Source: Flavobacteriaceae bacterium
Lineage (GTDB): Bacteria; Bacteroidota; Bacteroidia; Flavobacteriales; Flavobacteriaceae
NCBI GenBank assembly: GCA_947458575.1
Contig: CANHBE010000141.1
Coordinates: forward strand, 1-6,985
Length of the DNA: 6,985 nucleotides
Direction of reading: 5' to 3'
Position numbers and translations under genes: made by a program. The notes beneath the pieces were generated by a model. That model saw nothing but the letters and a program-made list of their open reading frames with translations, had not been told where the DNA came from and did no database searches. Positions 1 to 5,302 of this stretch are shown one piece after another. Position 1 is the first letter of the stretch; each line of letters opens with the position of its first letter.

Positions 1-955
1 AACCACTTTTTTCATCGTTTCCAATACTTACAACATTAATTTTTTGCGGTTTGGAAATACTAAAGTACAGCGTGTTGTCGTATGTTAAACTATTGTCTGT
101 GATTGTCGCATAACCATTAAATTCCTCTTTTGCGATGTTGAACTTGACGGTTTTCTCCTTAGATTCCATGCTAAAAATGGTTTTCGCAACCAATTTATCT
201 TTACTGTAAAGGGCTAAGGGAAACTCCTTTTTGTCTTCACCGTAAGATTTCAATTGGATGTTAATTTCATAAAAGCTATCTGTGCTTTGTCCAATGAAAA
301 CGCTGTCAATAGATACGTTGTTGACTTGTTCAACAGTAGGAACTACAAACATGGTATTCCAGTTTTTGTCGATTCCTAACAATTGCTTTGATTTTAGTCC
401 ATGACCATCCGTGACGAAAACCACGTCTTTATTCGCATGATTTGGCTGCGACTTAATTTTGGCCAACACACTTTCAGGCTGAAATGGTAAGGCGCTATAA
501 GGCAGATTCTGTAGTTCTCTTCGAATCGATTTGATATCGGTATTCCAAAAGGTTTCAGTATTGGTGATCAGAGAGAATTGCTGCTCTTCCGGCACATGTT
601 CTAAAAGATCTTCTATAGCTCTCTTCAATAACGGACCTTTTTGTCCCTTCGCCTGCATGCTATACGAATTGTCTAAAACAATAAACAATTCATTCGTACT
701 ACTTTTACTGTCTTTAGCGGGAAAGAATGGTTGTGCAAATGCCATCACTACTGCGGCCAAAAGGAGTAATCTAGTCGCTAACAGCAACCACTTTTTTATT
801 TGGGAACTCTTCCGAGTTTGGATAGAAATTTCTTTGAGAAACCGAACGTTAGTAAAGAATTCCTTTTTAAAGCGCCGCAATTGAAACAAGTGAACTAAAA
901 TTGGGATGAGCAGTAAAAAAAGGAAGTATAGTATTTCCGGATGTTTAAATTGCAT
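1..955 (-). CDS. BatA/VWA-domain membrane protein, 3' end beyond the window
   Basis: I translated the minus strand from the ATG at 955; the frame stays open for 318 codons to the window edge, so the C-terminal part is missing. The N-terminus (QFKHPEILYFLF, then a hydrophobic run to about residue 24) and a second hydrophobic segment at about 56-75 give the double-transmembrane pattern of BatA N-terminal domain proteins (TIGR02226/PF07584). A von Willebrand A-like domain follows: the strand FIVLDNSYSM carries the DxSxS metal-site pattern at residues 95-99, and VVFVTDG (178-184) matches a later core strand. From about residue 205 a beta-rich region begins. Known for the family: flavobacterial members are long, often beyond 600 residues, and anchored in the inner membrane, with no settled function; some Bat proteins are linked to aerotolerance. 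It is the last gene of the minus-strand group, 60 bp after the helicase. The family call is firm; the role is not. Confidence 0.88.
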   Translation of the reverse strand, partial: MQFKHPEILYFLFLLLIPILVHLFQLRRFKKEFFTNVRFLKEISIQTRKSSQIKKWLLLATRLLLLAAVVMAFAQPFFPAKDSKSSTNELFIVLDNSYSMQAKGQKGPLLKRAIEDLLEHVPEEQQFSLITNTETFWNTDIKSIRRELQNLPYSALPFQPESVLAKIKSQPNHANKDVVFVTDGHGLKSKQLLGIDKNWNTMFVVPTVEQVNNVSIDSVFIGQSTDSFYEINIQLKSYGEDKKEFPLALYSKDKLVAKTIFSMESKEKTVKFNIAKEEFNGYATITDNSLTYDNTLYFSISKPQKINVVSIGNDEKSG

Positions 956-971
956 ACTGAATGTAGTTTGT

Positions 972-979
972 CAAAAATA
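972..979 (-). promoter_or_regulatory. possible -7 element before the BatA/VWA gene
   Basis: On the minus strand the octamer TATTTTTG fits the Bacteroidota -7 consensus TAnnTTTG and ends 16 bases before the ATG at 955. No TTG sits at the usual 19-23 base spacing upstream: the nearest candidates are 5 and 26 bases away. It may be chance in AT-rich DNA, or give a weak internal promoter allowing this gene to be transcribed apart from the helicase. Confidence 0.25.
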
Positions 980-1015
980 ATAATCAATTGTCATTATTGC
1001 ATTTTCAACTGCTAA

Positions 1016-2365
1016 TTATTTTTTGTCTTTTCTTTTCTTCGCTCTGGTCTTCAACATGTTTCTATTGACAGATCCTGATGTTTTCTTTTTCGTTTTTGAT
1101 GGACCACCTAAATTGACTTTAGTGTTTTTCTTTGCTTTTTCATGAAAAGCGCCATCTCCCTCAAGTTTGGGTTTTTTGAGCAAAAATTTAATCGGTTGTT
1201 TATCTTTTTCCGGTCCGATTAACTTTTTTGAAATTTCTACAGCTTCCGGAAAATTTAACTGTTGCATTTCCAGATTCATGAGTACTTCAGCTTCCAATTT
1301 GTACTCTTCTTCACGGGCAGTATAGAAACTGATTGAAGTACCGGTTGCGTCAGCACGCCCTGTTCTTCCTATCCGATGCATATATAATTCGGGTAGCTCT
1401 GGCATTTCAAAGTTGATAACATGCGTAATATCTGAAATGTCAAGTCCACGTGCCATAATATCCGTCGTAATGATACCGCGCAGTTCGCCACGTTGGAAAG
1501 ACGCCATTGTGTTGAGGCGATAGTTTTGTGATTTATTGGAATGAATGACACCAAATTGCTCAATAAAATCCTCTTCCATTCGTTCGTGCAGCATATCTGC
1601 AATTTTCTTGTTGTTGACAAAAATCAGGACACGAGACATTGCGATATTCTCCGAAAGAAGGTGTTTAAGCAAATTTATTTTTGTGTTGAAATTCTCCACG
1701 CTGTAAACCAGTTGTGTGATGTTATTCAGCGGTGTGCCGGATGCCGCTAAACTGACTTCCTCCGGATAATCAAAAAAATCATTAAGCACAGCATCAACTT
1801 CGTCTGTCATTGTCGCAGAAAATAGAATATTCTGACGTTTGGGTTTCATCATAGCTAGAATGGAAGTGAGCTGTGGCCGAAATCCCATATTGAGCATTTC
1901 ATCAAATTCGTCAATAACCAGTTTCGATGTTTCATCAAACCGCAACACGTTATCTAAAGCCAAATCCATAGTTCTTCCCGGTGTTCCGACCAATATATCT
2001 ATACCTTGATAGACTGCAGTTTTTTGCGTATTTATGTTCACTCCTCCGTAAATTCCAAGAGTGCGTACGGACATATATTTCGTTAGTTTCTCAACTTCAT
2101 CAACTACTTGAACAACCAATTCGCGAGTTGGTACGAGAATAACAATTTTTGGTGTATGTGTCGGAGTAAATTTATATAATTTGAGCAATGGCAGTAAGTA
2201 AGCAAAGGTCTTTCCTGTACCAGTTTGAGCAATTCCCATCATATCTCGTCCGGACATAATTACAGAAAAGGACTTTTCTTGTATGGGTGTTGGAGTGGAA
2301 AACCCCAATTCATCTATGGCTTTTTGGACAGATTTAGGAAGATTGAATTGTTCAAAAGTGCTCAT
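1016..2365 (-). CDS. DEAD-box ATP-dependent RNA helicase (DEFD motif II variant)
   Basis: A 449-residue two-domain RNA helicase. Motifs appear in order: Q motif with TPIQ at 26-29, motif I AQTGTGKT at 46-53, Ia PTREL at 79-83, GG at 107-108, Ib TPGR at 128-131, motif II DEFD at 152-155, III SAT at 183-185, IV around VLIFVNN at 246-252, V TDIMARGLDI at 301-310, and VI HRIGRTGR at 330-337. From about 390 onward the tail is rich in Lys and Arg and probably binds RNA without sequence specificity. Known for the family: ATP-driven local unwinding of RNA duplexes in the cytoplasm, in ribosome assembly, RNA decay or cold adaptation; which of these applies here cannot be told. Motif II has Phe where most members have Ala; the catalytic Asp-Glu and the last Asp are kept, so activity is expected. 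The ATG at 2365 is chosen because the Q motif follows at once. It begins 75 bp after the serine hydrolase gene and ends 60 bp before the BatA/VWA gene, both on the same strand. Confidence 0.96.
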   Translation of the reverse strand: MSTFEQFNLPKSVQKAIDELGFSTPTPIQEKSFSVIMSGRDMMGIAQTGTGKTFAYLLPLLKLYKFTPTHTPKIVILVPTRELVVQVVDEVEKLTKYMSVRTLGIYGGVNINTQKTAVYQGIDILVGTPGRTMDLALDNVLRFDETSKLVIDEFDEMLNMGFRPQLTSILAMMKPKRQNILFSATMTDEVDAVLNDFFDYPEEVSLAASGTPLNNITQLVYSVENFNTKINLLKHLLSENIAMSRVLIFVNNKKIADMLHERMEEDFIEQFGVIHSNKSQNYRLNTMASFQRGELRGIITTDIMARGLDISDITHVINFEMPELPELYMHRIGRTGRADATGTSISFYTAREEEYKLEAEVLMNLEMQQLNFPEAVEISKKLIGPEKDKQPIKFLLKKPKLEGDGAFHEKAKKNTKVNLGGPSKTKKKTSGSVNRNMLKTRAKKRKDKK

Positions 2366-2440
2366 TGGGCTAAAATTTCCGCAAATGTAAGCTTTTTAGA
2401 GCAGCAACAGCACTTTACAACTGGGCACTTTTCCCGGAAA

Positions 2441-3454
2441 TTAAGAACCGGACTGTATGTTCGTTTTCATATACTGATAGACCGAGCCTGAAATATCTTT
2501 AATGACTACGGGAAGTTGACTGTGATCTTTACCGCCGACCATCACGGTGATTACATACGGATTTCCTTCTAGATAGATGATTGCCGATTCGCTTAATTGC
2601 TTTTCATCTGCTTTTCCTGCCTCGCCAAATTTATGAGCTAATGTTTGATTGGCAGGAAGACCTGCTTTTATTCCTAGTTTGAATTGACTTGTGCTCAATA
2701 GTTTTGCTGCAATTTCAGACGAATTGTGATTCAGATAAGATCCACTATACAAACCACGCATGAATACCGAAAACTCTCTCACTGAGATCGGGTAGTTGGA
2801 AGACTGCCAGTCAGGAAGTTCAAGTCCAAGGTCAGTAAAGACTTTTCCGAATATTTCTTTGTCAACGTTTTGATTGAGTAAAGCGGTAGCTTGATTGTCA
2901 GAATACTTAATCATATACTCTAGTAGTTCTCGTATCGTATATTTATTTCCGGGTTGAATACTTTTCGAATTGAAAGTAGTTTGCCGGCCGATTTGGTTCA
3001 CATGATCATAAGCGATTACCTTATCTAAAGTTCCGGGCTTGAGTTCATTCATTTTCAAAAATGCAATCAACTCAGGCACTTTCATTAACGAACCTGGCAT
3101 AAATTTTTCGTTCTCATTTAAACCTGTCCAGCCATTGCTATTAAATTCCTTCAAATAAAACGAAGCGGAACTCAGCACGCCAATTTTCTTGTAATTTTCA
3201 ATGATGGTCGCGACGTTTTGTTTGATTCCGTTGAGGTTTTCCGATGCGTATTTTTCGTCTACAAACAGTATTGGCTTGATATAACTATAACCTGATAGTC
3301 TTTTTACTTGATAATCCGTTTTGTTATTTTCTGCTGTTCTATTTTCATATTCAGCATCTTTCGTTTTTTTGATATAAAGGTAAGTCATCAAGTTCGAAGC
3401 GATCAAGGATGCCGCCATGATCAAAAGTGATTTTCTATTGCGGAGTAATCTCAT
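2441..3454 (-). CDS. membrane-anchored serine hydrolase, beta-lactamase/PBP-like fold
   Basis: A 337-residue protein with a basic N-terminus (RLLRNRK) and one hydrophobic segment at about 9-28, giving a signal anchor with the rest in the periplasm. The catalytic part resembles class A beta-lactamase-like hydrolases (PF13354 type): SLMK at 122-125 is the SxxK nucleophile motif, SDN at 185-187 is the second motif, and HKFGE at 274-278 stands where KTG normally is. AIIYL...YVITVMVGGKD (291-310) matches the final beta strands. The Thr of KTG is replaced by Phe. No clear ExxLN omega-loop motif is seen; the region after 208 reads DLGLELPDW. These losses argue against an efficient beta-lactamase. 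A role in peptidoglycan processing, or hydrolysis of another ester or amide, is an inference. It is the first gene of the three-gene minus-strand run. The ATG at 3454 directly precedes the basic/hydrophobic leader. Confidence 0.85.
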   Translation of the reverse strand: MRLLRNRKSLLIMAASLIASNLMTYLYIKKTKDAEYENRTAENNKTDYQVKRLSGYSYIKPILFVDEKYASENLNGIKQNVATIIENYKKIGVLSSASFYLKEFNSNGWTGLNENEKFMPGSLMKVPELIAFLKMNELKPGTLDKVIAYDHVNQIGRQTTFNSKSIQPGNKYTIRELLEYMIKYSDNQATALLNQNVDKEIFGKVFTDLGLELPDWQSSNYPISVREFSVFMRGLYSGSYLNHNSSEIAAKLLSTSQFKLGIKAGLPANQTLAHKFGEAGKADEKQLSESAIIYLEGNPYVITVMVGGKDHSQLPVVIKDISGSVYQYMKTNIQSGS

Positions 3455-3616
3455 TGTAAGTTAAGAATAATTGATTTTTCTTCATTAAGGCGACGCGAAT
3501 TTAAGGGTATATTTTAAAATCACTGTTAATATTTGAACAATTAACAATTAAATTACCCTACTTTCTCCCTTAAGTTATTGTAAAACTTTGAAAATAAATG
3601 GAATATCTACCTCTAA
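3455..3616. other. AT-rich intergenic region with nested inverted repeats
   Basis: The 162 bp between the broken TIGR02757 fragment and the serine hydrolase gene contain no credible gene. Three inverted repeats are visible. TGTTAAT (3524-3530) faces ATTAACA (3540-3546) across 9 bases. TTAAGGG (3501-3507) faces CCCTTAA (3567-3573). AGGGTA (3504-3509) faces TACCCT (3554-3559), overlapping the previous left arm. The last two are alternatives around the first hairpin. No U-tract follows in either direction, so an intrinsic terminator is unlikely. I found no exact TAnnTTTG on the minus strand here, so the promoter of the serine hydrolase gene is not identified. The arms could be an operator or chance in AT-rich sequence. 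Confidence 0.4.
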
Positions 3617-3886
3617 TCAGAAATTTTCAAAAACACCTAATCCAAAGAGTGCAAAATCATATTTTACGGGATCGATTGGGTCAAATTCACGAAGGTTGTT
3701 GTCTAATTCCAACAAGGCTTTTCCGTCGTTTTGCTTGCGATGAAGTAAACCTAATTTTCGGGCGACATTACCTGAGTGAACATCCAACGGGCATGATAAT
3801 TTTGCCGTAGGAATGTCTCTCCATATTCCAAGATCGACACCTCTTTGATCGTGTCGAATCATCCATCTCAGGAACATATAAATACG
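3617..3886 (-). pseudogene. TIGR02757/DUF2400 family gene fragment, C-terminal third only
   Basis: The minus strand encodes, up to a TGA at 3617-3619, the last 86 residues of a TIGR02757 (DUF2400) protein, including CPLDVHSGNVARKLGLL and the end PVKYDFALFGLGVFENF. Compared by eye with the complete plus-strand copy at 3956-4723, 68 of 85 aligned residues are identical, with one extra Arg after GIW. Likeness continues three codons before the first ATG (3877): Arg-Ile-Tyr against Arg-Ile-Asn. It then fades between about 3886 and 3920, although the frame stays open. About 170 N-terminal residues of the family are missing. The fragment has no internal stop or frameshift, so truncation is probably recent or a short protein is still made from ATG 3877. 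Sampled GC (about 40-45 %) resembles the minus-strand genes to its left rather than the AT-rich complete copy, so I infer that this is the original resident gene. Confidence 0.85.
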
Positions 3887-3900
3887 GCTAATTAGTGTTG

Positions 3901-3933
3901 TTGAAATATTGCATGTTATAAGCAGTATATTTG
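3901..3933 (+). promoter_or_regulatory. Bacteroidota-type promoter for the complete TIGR02757 gene
   Basis: TTG at 3901-3903 (a second TTG lies directly before it) and TATATTTG at 3926-3933 match the flavobacterial -33 and TAnnTTTG -7 elements with a 22-base spacer. Transcription would begin near 3940, about 16 bases before the ATG at 3956, giving a very short leader. The site lies in the AT-rich gap just beyond the point where the broken copy stops resembling its family, so the complete gene has its own promoter at the junction. AT-rich sequence raises the chance of random matches. Confidence 0.5.
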
Positions 3934-3955
3934 CTATATAATATTTAAAATCTGT

Positions 3956-4723
3956 ATGGGTTTAACAAAGCCAGAGCTAAAAGAATTTTTAAATGAAAAG
4001 GTGAATCAATTCAACACTGTTGACTTTATTGGAGCTGACCCAATTAGCGTACCACATCGTTATTCTCTTAAAGAAGATATTGAAATAGCCAGTTTTTTAG
4101 CATCATCAATTGCATGGGGTAATCGCAAAATGATAACCAAAAACGGTCATCGAATGATGGATTTATTGGGTGGCTCACCCTATGATTTTGTCATGTCACA
4201 TCAAGAACATCAACTTGAACGGCTTGAAACATTTGTGCATCGTACTTTTAATGGTGAAGATTTTAAATATTTTATAAAAGCCCTTAAACATATTTATAGC
4301 AATCATGGTGGATTAGAATCAATTTTTATAAAGCACCAAACAGAAGATTCATTGCAACCAGCTATACATGCACTAAATAAAATTTTCTTTGAGATTGAAC
4401 ATCCACAGAGAACAAGAAAACACGTTGCTGACCCAATGAAAGGTAGTGTCGCAAAAAGAATTAATATGAATCTTAGATGGTTATGTCGTAAAGACAATAC
4501 AGGAGTAGATTTAGGTATATGGGATATTAGTCCAGCTAAACTTTCTTGTCCGTTAGATGTACATTCTGGAAATGTAGCCAGAAAACTAGGGTTGCTGAAC
4601 CGTAAAAACAATGATTTAAAAGCACTTGAAGAATTGGATAAATCACTAAGAGAACTAGACCCAATCGACCCAGTGAAATACGATTTTGCGCTATTTGGTT
4701 TGGGGATTTTTGAGGGTTTCTAA
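3956..4723 (+). CDS. TIGR02757/DUF2400 family protein, complete copy
   Basis: A 255-residue protein close to the normal length of TIGR02757 (PF09674, DUF2400) members. Family landmarks are LNEKV near the start, DPISVPHRYS (28-37), DIEIASFLAS then AWGNRKMI (41-60), GGSPYDFV (72-79), KRINMNLRW (167-175), CPLDVHSGNVARKLGLL (198-214) and DPVKYDFALFGLG (238-250). No signal peptide or membrane segment is seen, so it is probably cytoplasmic. The family has no established reaction. The block around PLDVH followed by a basic helix resembles the catalytic-Asp region of HhH-GPD DNA glycosylases (a D-T-H context in EndoIII-type enzymes), so a DNA-repair role is my inference. The ATG at 3956 is supported by the family N-terminus and the promoter just upstream. 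Sampled GC is low (about 23-35 %), below the left neighbours and below the fragment of the same family at 3617-3886. It ends tail to tail with the 4720-5025 gene, sharing the bases CTAA. Confidence 0.92.
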   Translation: MGLTKPELKEFLNEKVNQFNTVDFIGADPISVPHRYSLKEDIEIASFLASSIAWGNRKMITKNGHRMMDLLGGSPYDFVMSHQEHQLERLETFVHRTFNGEDFKYFIKALKHIYSNHGGLESIFIKHQTEDSLQPAIHALNKIFFEIEHPQRTRKHVADPMKGSVAKRINMNLRWLCRKDNTGVDLGIWDISPAKLSCPLDVHSGNVARKLGLLNRKNNDLKALEELDKSLRELDPIDPVKYDFALFGLGIFEGF

Positions 4724-5025
4724 CTACCGAAACACTCGGTTATATCAAACCAAAACACCCTTTGAACCTCATCCCCATCATCCAAATAATTGTGAATGGT
4801 AATCTTGTCATACTTCTTGCCATCATCGTTTATTAGCAGCGATTGCCCCACCTTTTTCCAATAGCCCTCATCCAGCATTGAGCTGATGAATTCATTCTCA
4901 AGTTGTATAAGAACATATTTGGCTTCTGAGGCGACAACTACAGCTTGGTCTTGTGATTGTCCATTGCCTCCAAATATTGGCAGGAGAACGCCTGTATTGA
5001 TAAATATGTGTGTTTGAATGTCCAT
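4720..5025 (-). CDS. hypothetical protein, about 101 residues, family not recognised
   Basis: An open frame of 101 codons from ATG 5025 to TAG at 4722-4720. I do not recognise the family. The product is acidic, has no signal peptide or membrane helix, and reads like a small folded protein: hydrophobic/polar alternation in AKYVLIQLENEFISSMLDEGYWKKVG, then DGKKYDKITIHNYL and VQRVFWFDITECFG as likely beta strands. Its composition and balanced residue use argue against a shadow frame, and no better frame covers this stretch. The start is uncertain: no clear ribosome site or TAnnTTTG promoter precedes 5025, and the first 30 or so residues are less convincing than the rest. It converges on the complete TIGR02757 gene with a 4-base overlap of the stops. 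It is the only minus-strand gene between two plus-strand units, so it is probably transcribed alone. Confidence 0.6.
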   Translation of the reverse strand: MDIQTHIFINTGVLLPIFGGNGQSQDQAVVVASEAKYVLIQLENEFISSMLDEGYWKKVGQSLLINDDGKKYDKITIHNYLDDGDEVQRVFWFDITECFGS

Positions 5026-5134
5026 GATAGTTGTGTTTGATTATAAATATCTGGATGTGGAAAAAGGGTTGGTTTTTTTTTGATGAAAAAAATTTAAAAA
5101 AATTTTTGAATTTTGGCTCCAGAAAAATTTTGAT

Positions 5135-5240
5135 GCACACCATCATGGGTGCCGTTAACGGAAGTTATTTTCCAGGGAGGCAGGGGTCGGTAACCACTCG
5201 TCGACGGCAGGAGGGACTTTAACGAATAATCAGCGTTAAG
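5135..5240. repeat. GC-rich palindromic element of unknown type
   Basis: An island of about 57 % GC (block 5161-5220) lies between an A/T homopolymer stretch (about 5071-5130) and the promoter of the LamG gene. It holds a bulged hairpin GCAC-a-CCA / TGG-GTGC (5135-5152, 3-base loop), the perfect palindrome CCGTTAACGG (5152-5161), the perfect palindrome CGTCGACG (5199-5206), and the inverted pair TTAACG (5219-5224) / CGTTAA (5234-5239). TTAACG at 5155-5160 can pair with the same CGTTAA, and GTTA (5164-5167) with TAAC (5220-5223), so nested long-range folding is possible. GGCAGG occurs twice directly (5179-5184 and 5206-5211). No open frame fits. It could be a dispersed repeat unit, a recombination or binding site, or a structured RNA; an integron attC is only superficially matched. 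It ends before the LamG promoter, so it should not be in that gene's leader. Confidence 0.5.
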
Positions 5241-5241
5241 A

Positions 5242-5272
5242 TTTGATTTTCAGACTCAATAAGATACTTTTG
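5242..5272 (+). promoter_or_regulatory. strong Bacteroidota promoter for the LamG gene
   Basis: TTTG at 5242-5245 and TACTTTTG at 5265-5272 match the TTTG / TAnnTTTG consensus with a 19-base spacer. Transcription would start near 5279, leaving an A-rich leader of about 24 bases before ATG 5303. The -33 box contains the TTG at 5243 that could be misread as an upstream start codon; as promoter sequence it cannot be in the message, which supports the ATG at 5303. Confidence 0.75.
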
Positions 5273-5288
5273 TTAAAAATTAACAAAA
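5268..5288. repeat. 9-bp perfect inverted repeat over the -7 box and transcript start
   Basis: TTTTGTTAA (5268-5276) and TTAACAAAA (5280-5288) are exact inverted arms separated by AAA. The left arm lies in the -7 box and the right arm in the start of the leader. It may be a repressor operator, or a hairpin at the 5' end of the message. It has no U-tract after it on either strand that would make it a terminator. AT-rich composition tempers the call. Confidence 0.45.
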
Positions 5289-5302
5289 AAAAGGTTATAA
5301 AA

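Noticed and set aside
531..884. Plus-strand open frame of 117 codons
   Set aside because: It is antisense to the BatA/VWA gene, whose reverse frame has the recognisable membrane and DxSxS features; the plus-strand product is Cys/Ser-rich with no domain features.
2431..2441. TTTCC-C-GGAAA palindrome after the serine hydrolase gene as a terminator
   Set aside because: Arms of 5 bp with a 1-base centre cannot form a hairpin loop, and no T-tract follows on the minus strand.
3598..3810. Plus-strand open frame of 70 codons
   Set aside because: It is antisense to the TIGR02757 fragment, whose minus-strand frame has unmistakable family homology.
4303..4611. Minus-strand open frame of 102 codons inside the complete TIGR02757 gene
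   Set aside because: The plus strand carries the conserved family motifs throughout this stretch; the antisense frame is a shadow.
3617..4723. The two TIGR02757 copies as arms of a mobile element's terminal inverted repeats
   Set aside because: The arms are coding sequence diverged at many third positions, the segment between them contains no transposase, and the copies are unequal in length.
4726..4740. Hairpin ACCGA/TCGGT as a terminator for the TIGR02757 gene
   Set aside because: The stem has only 5 pairs, no T-tract follows, and it lies within the coding end of the convergent gene.
5071..5130. A/T homopolymer stretch as an origin or a CRISPR leader
   Set aside because: No DnaA-box cluster, repeat-spacer pattern or associated genes are visible; it is simply AT-rich intergenic DNA.
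4898..5222. Two small frames over the A/T tract and GC-rich element (minus 4898-5146, plus 5031-5222)
   Set aside because: They are made mostly of Phe/Lys runs from homopolymers or cross the palindromes, with no start signals or family likeness.
5243..5302. Upstream TTG start adding 20 residues to the LamG protein
   Set aside because: The TTG lies in the promoter's -33 box, and the added sequence would place a Lys-rich stretch ahead of a clean signal peptide.
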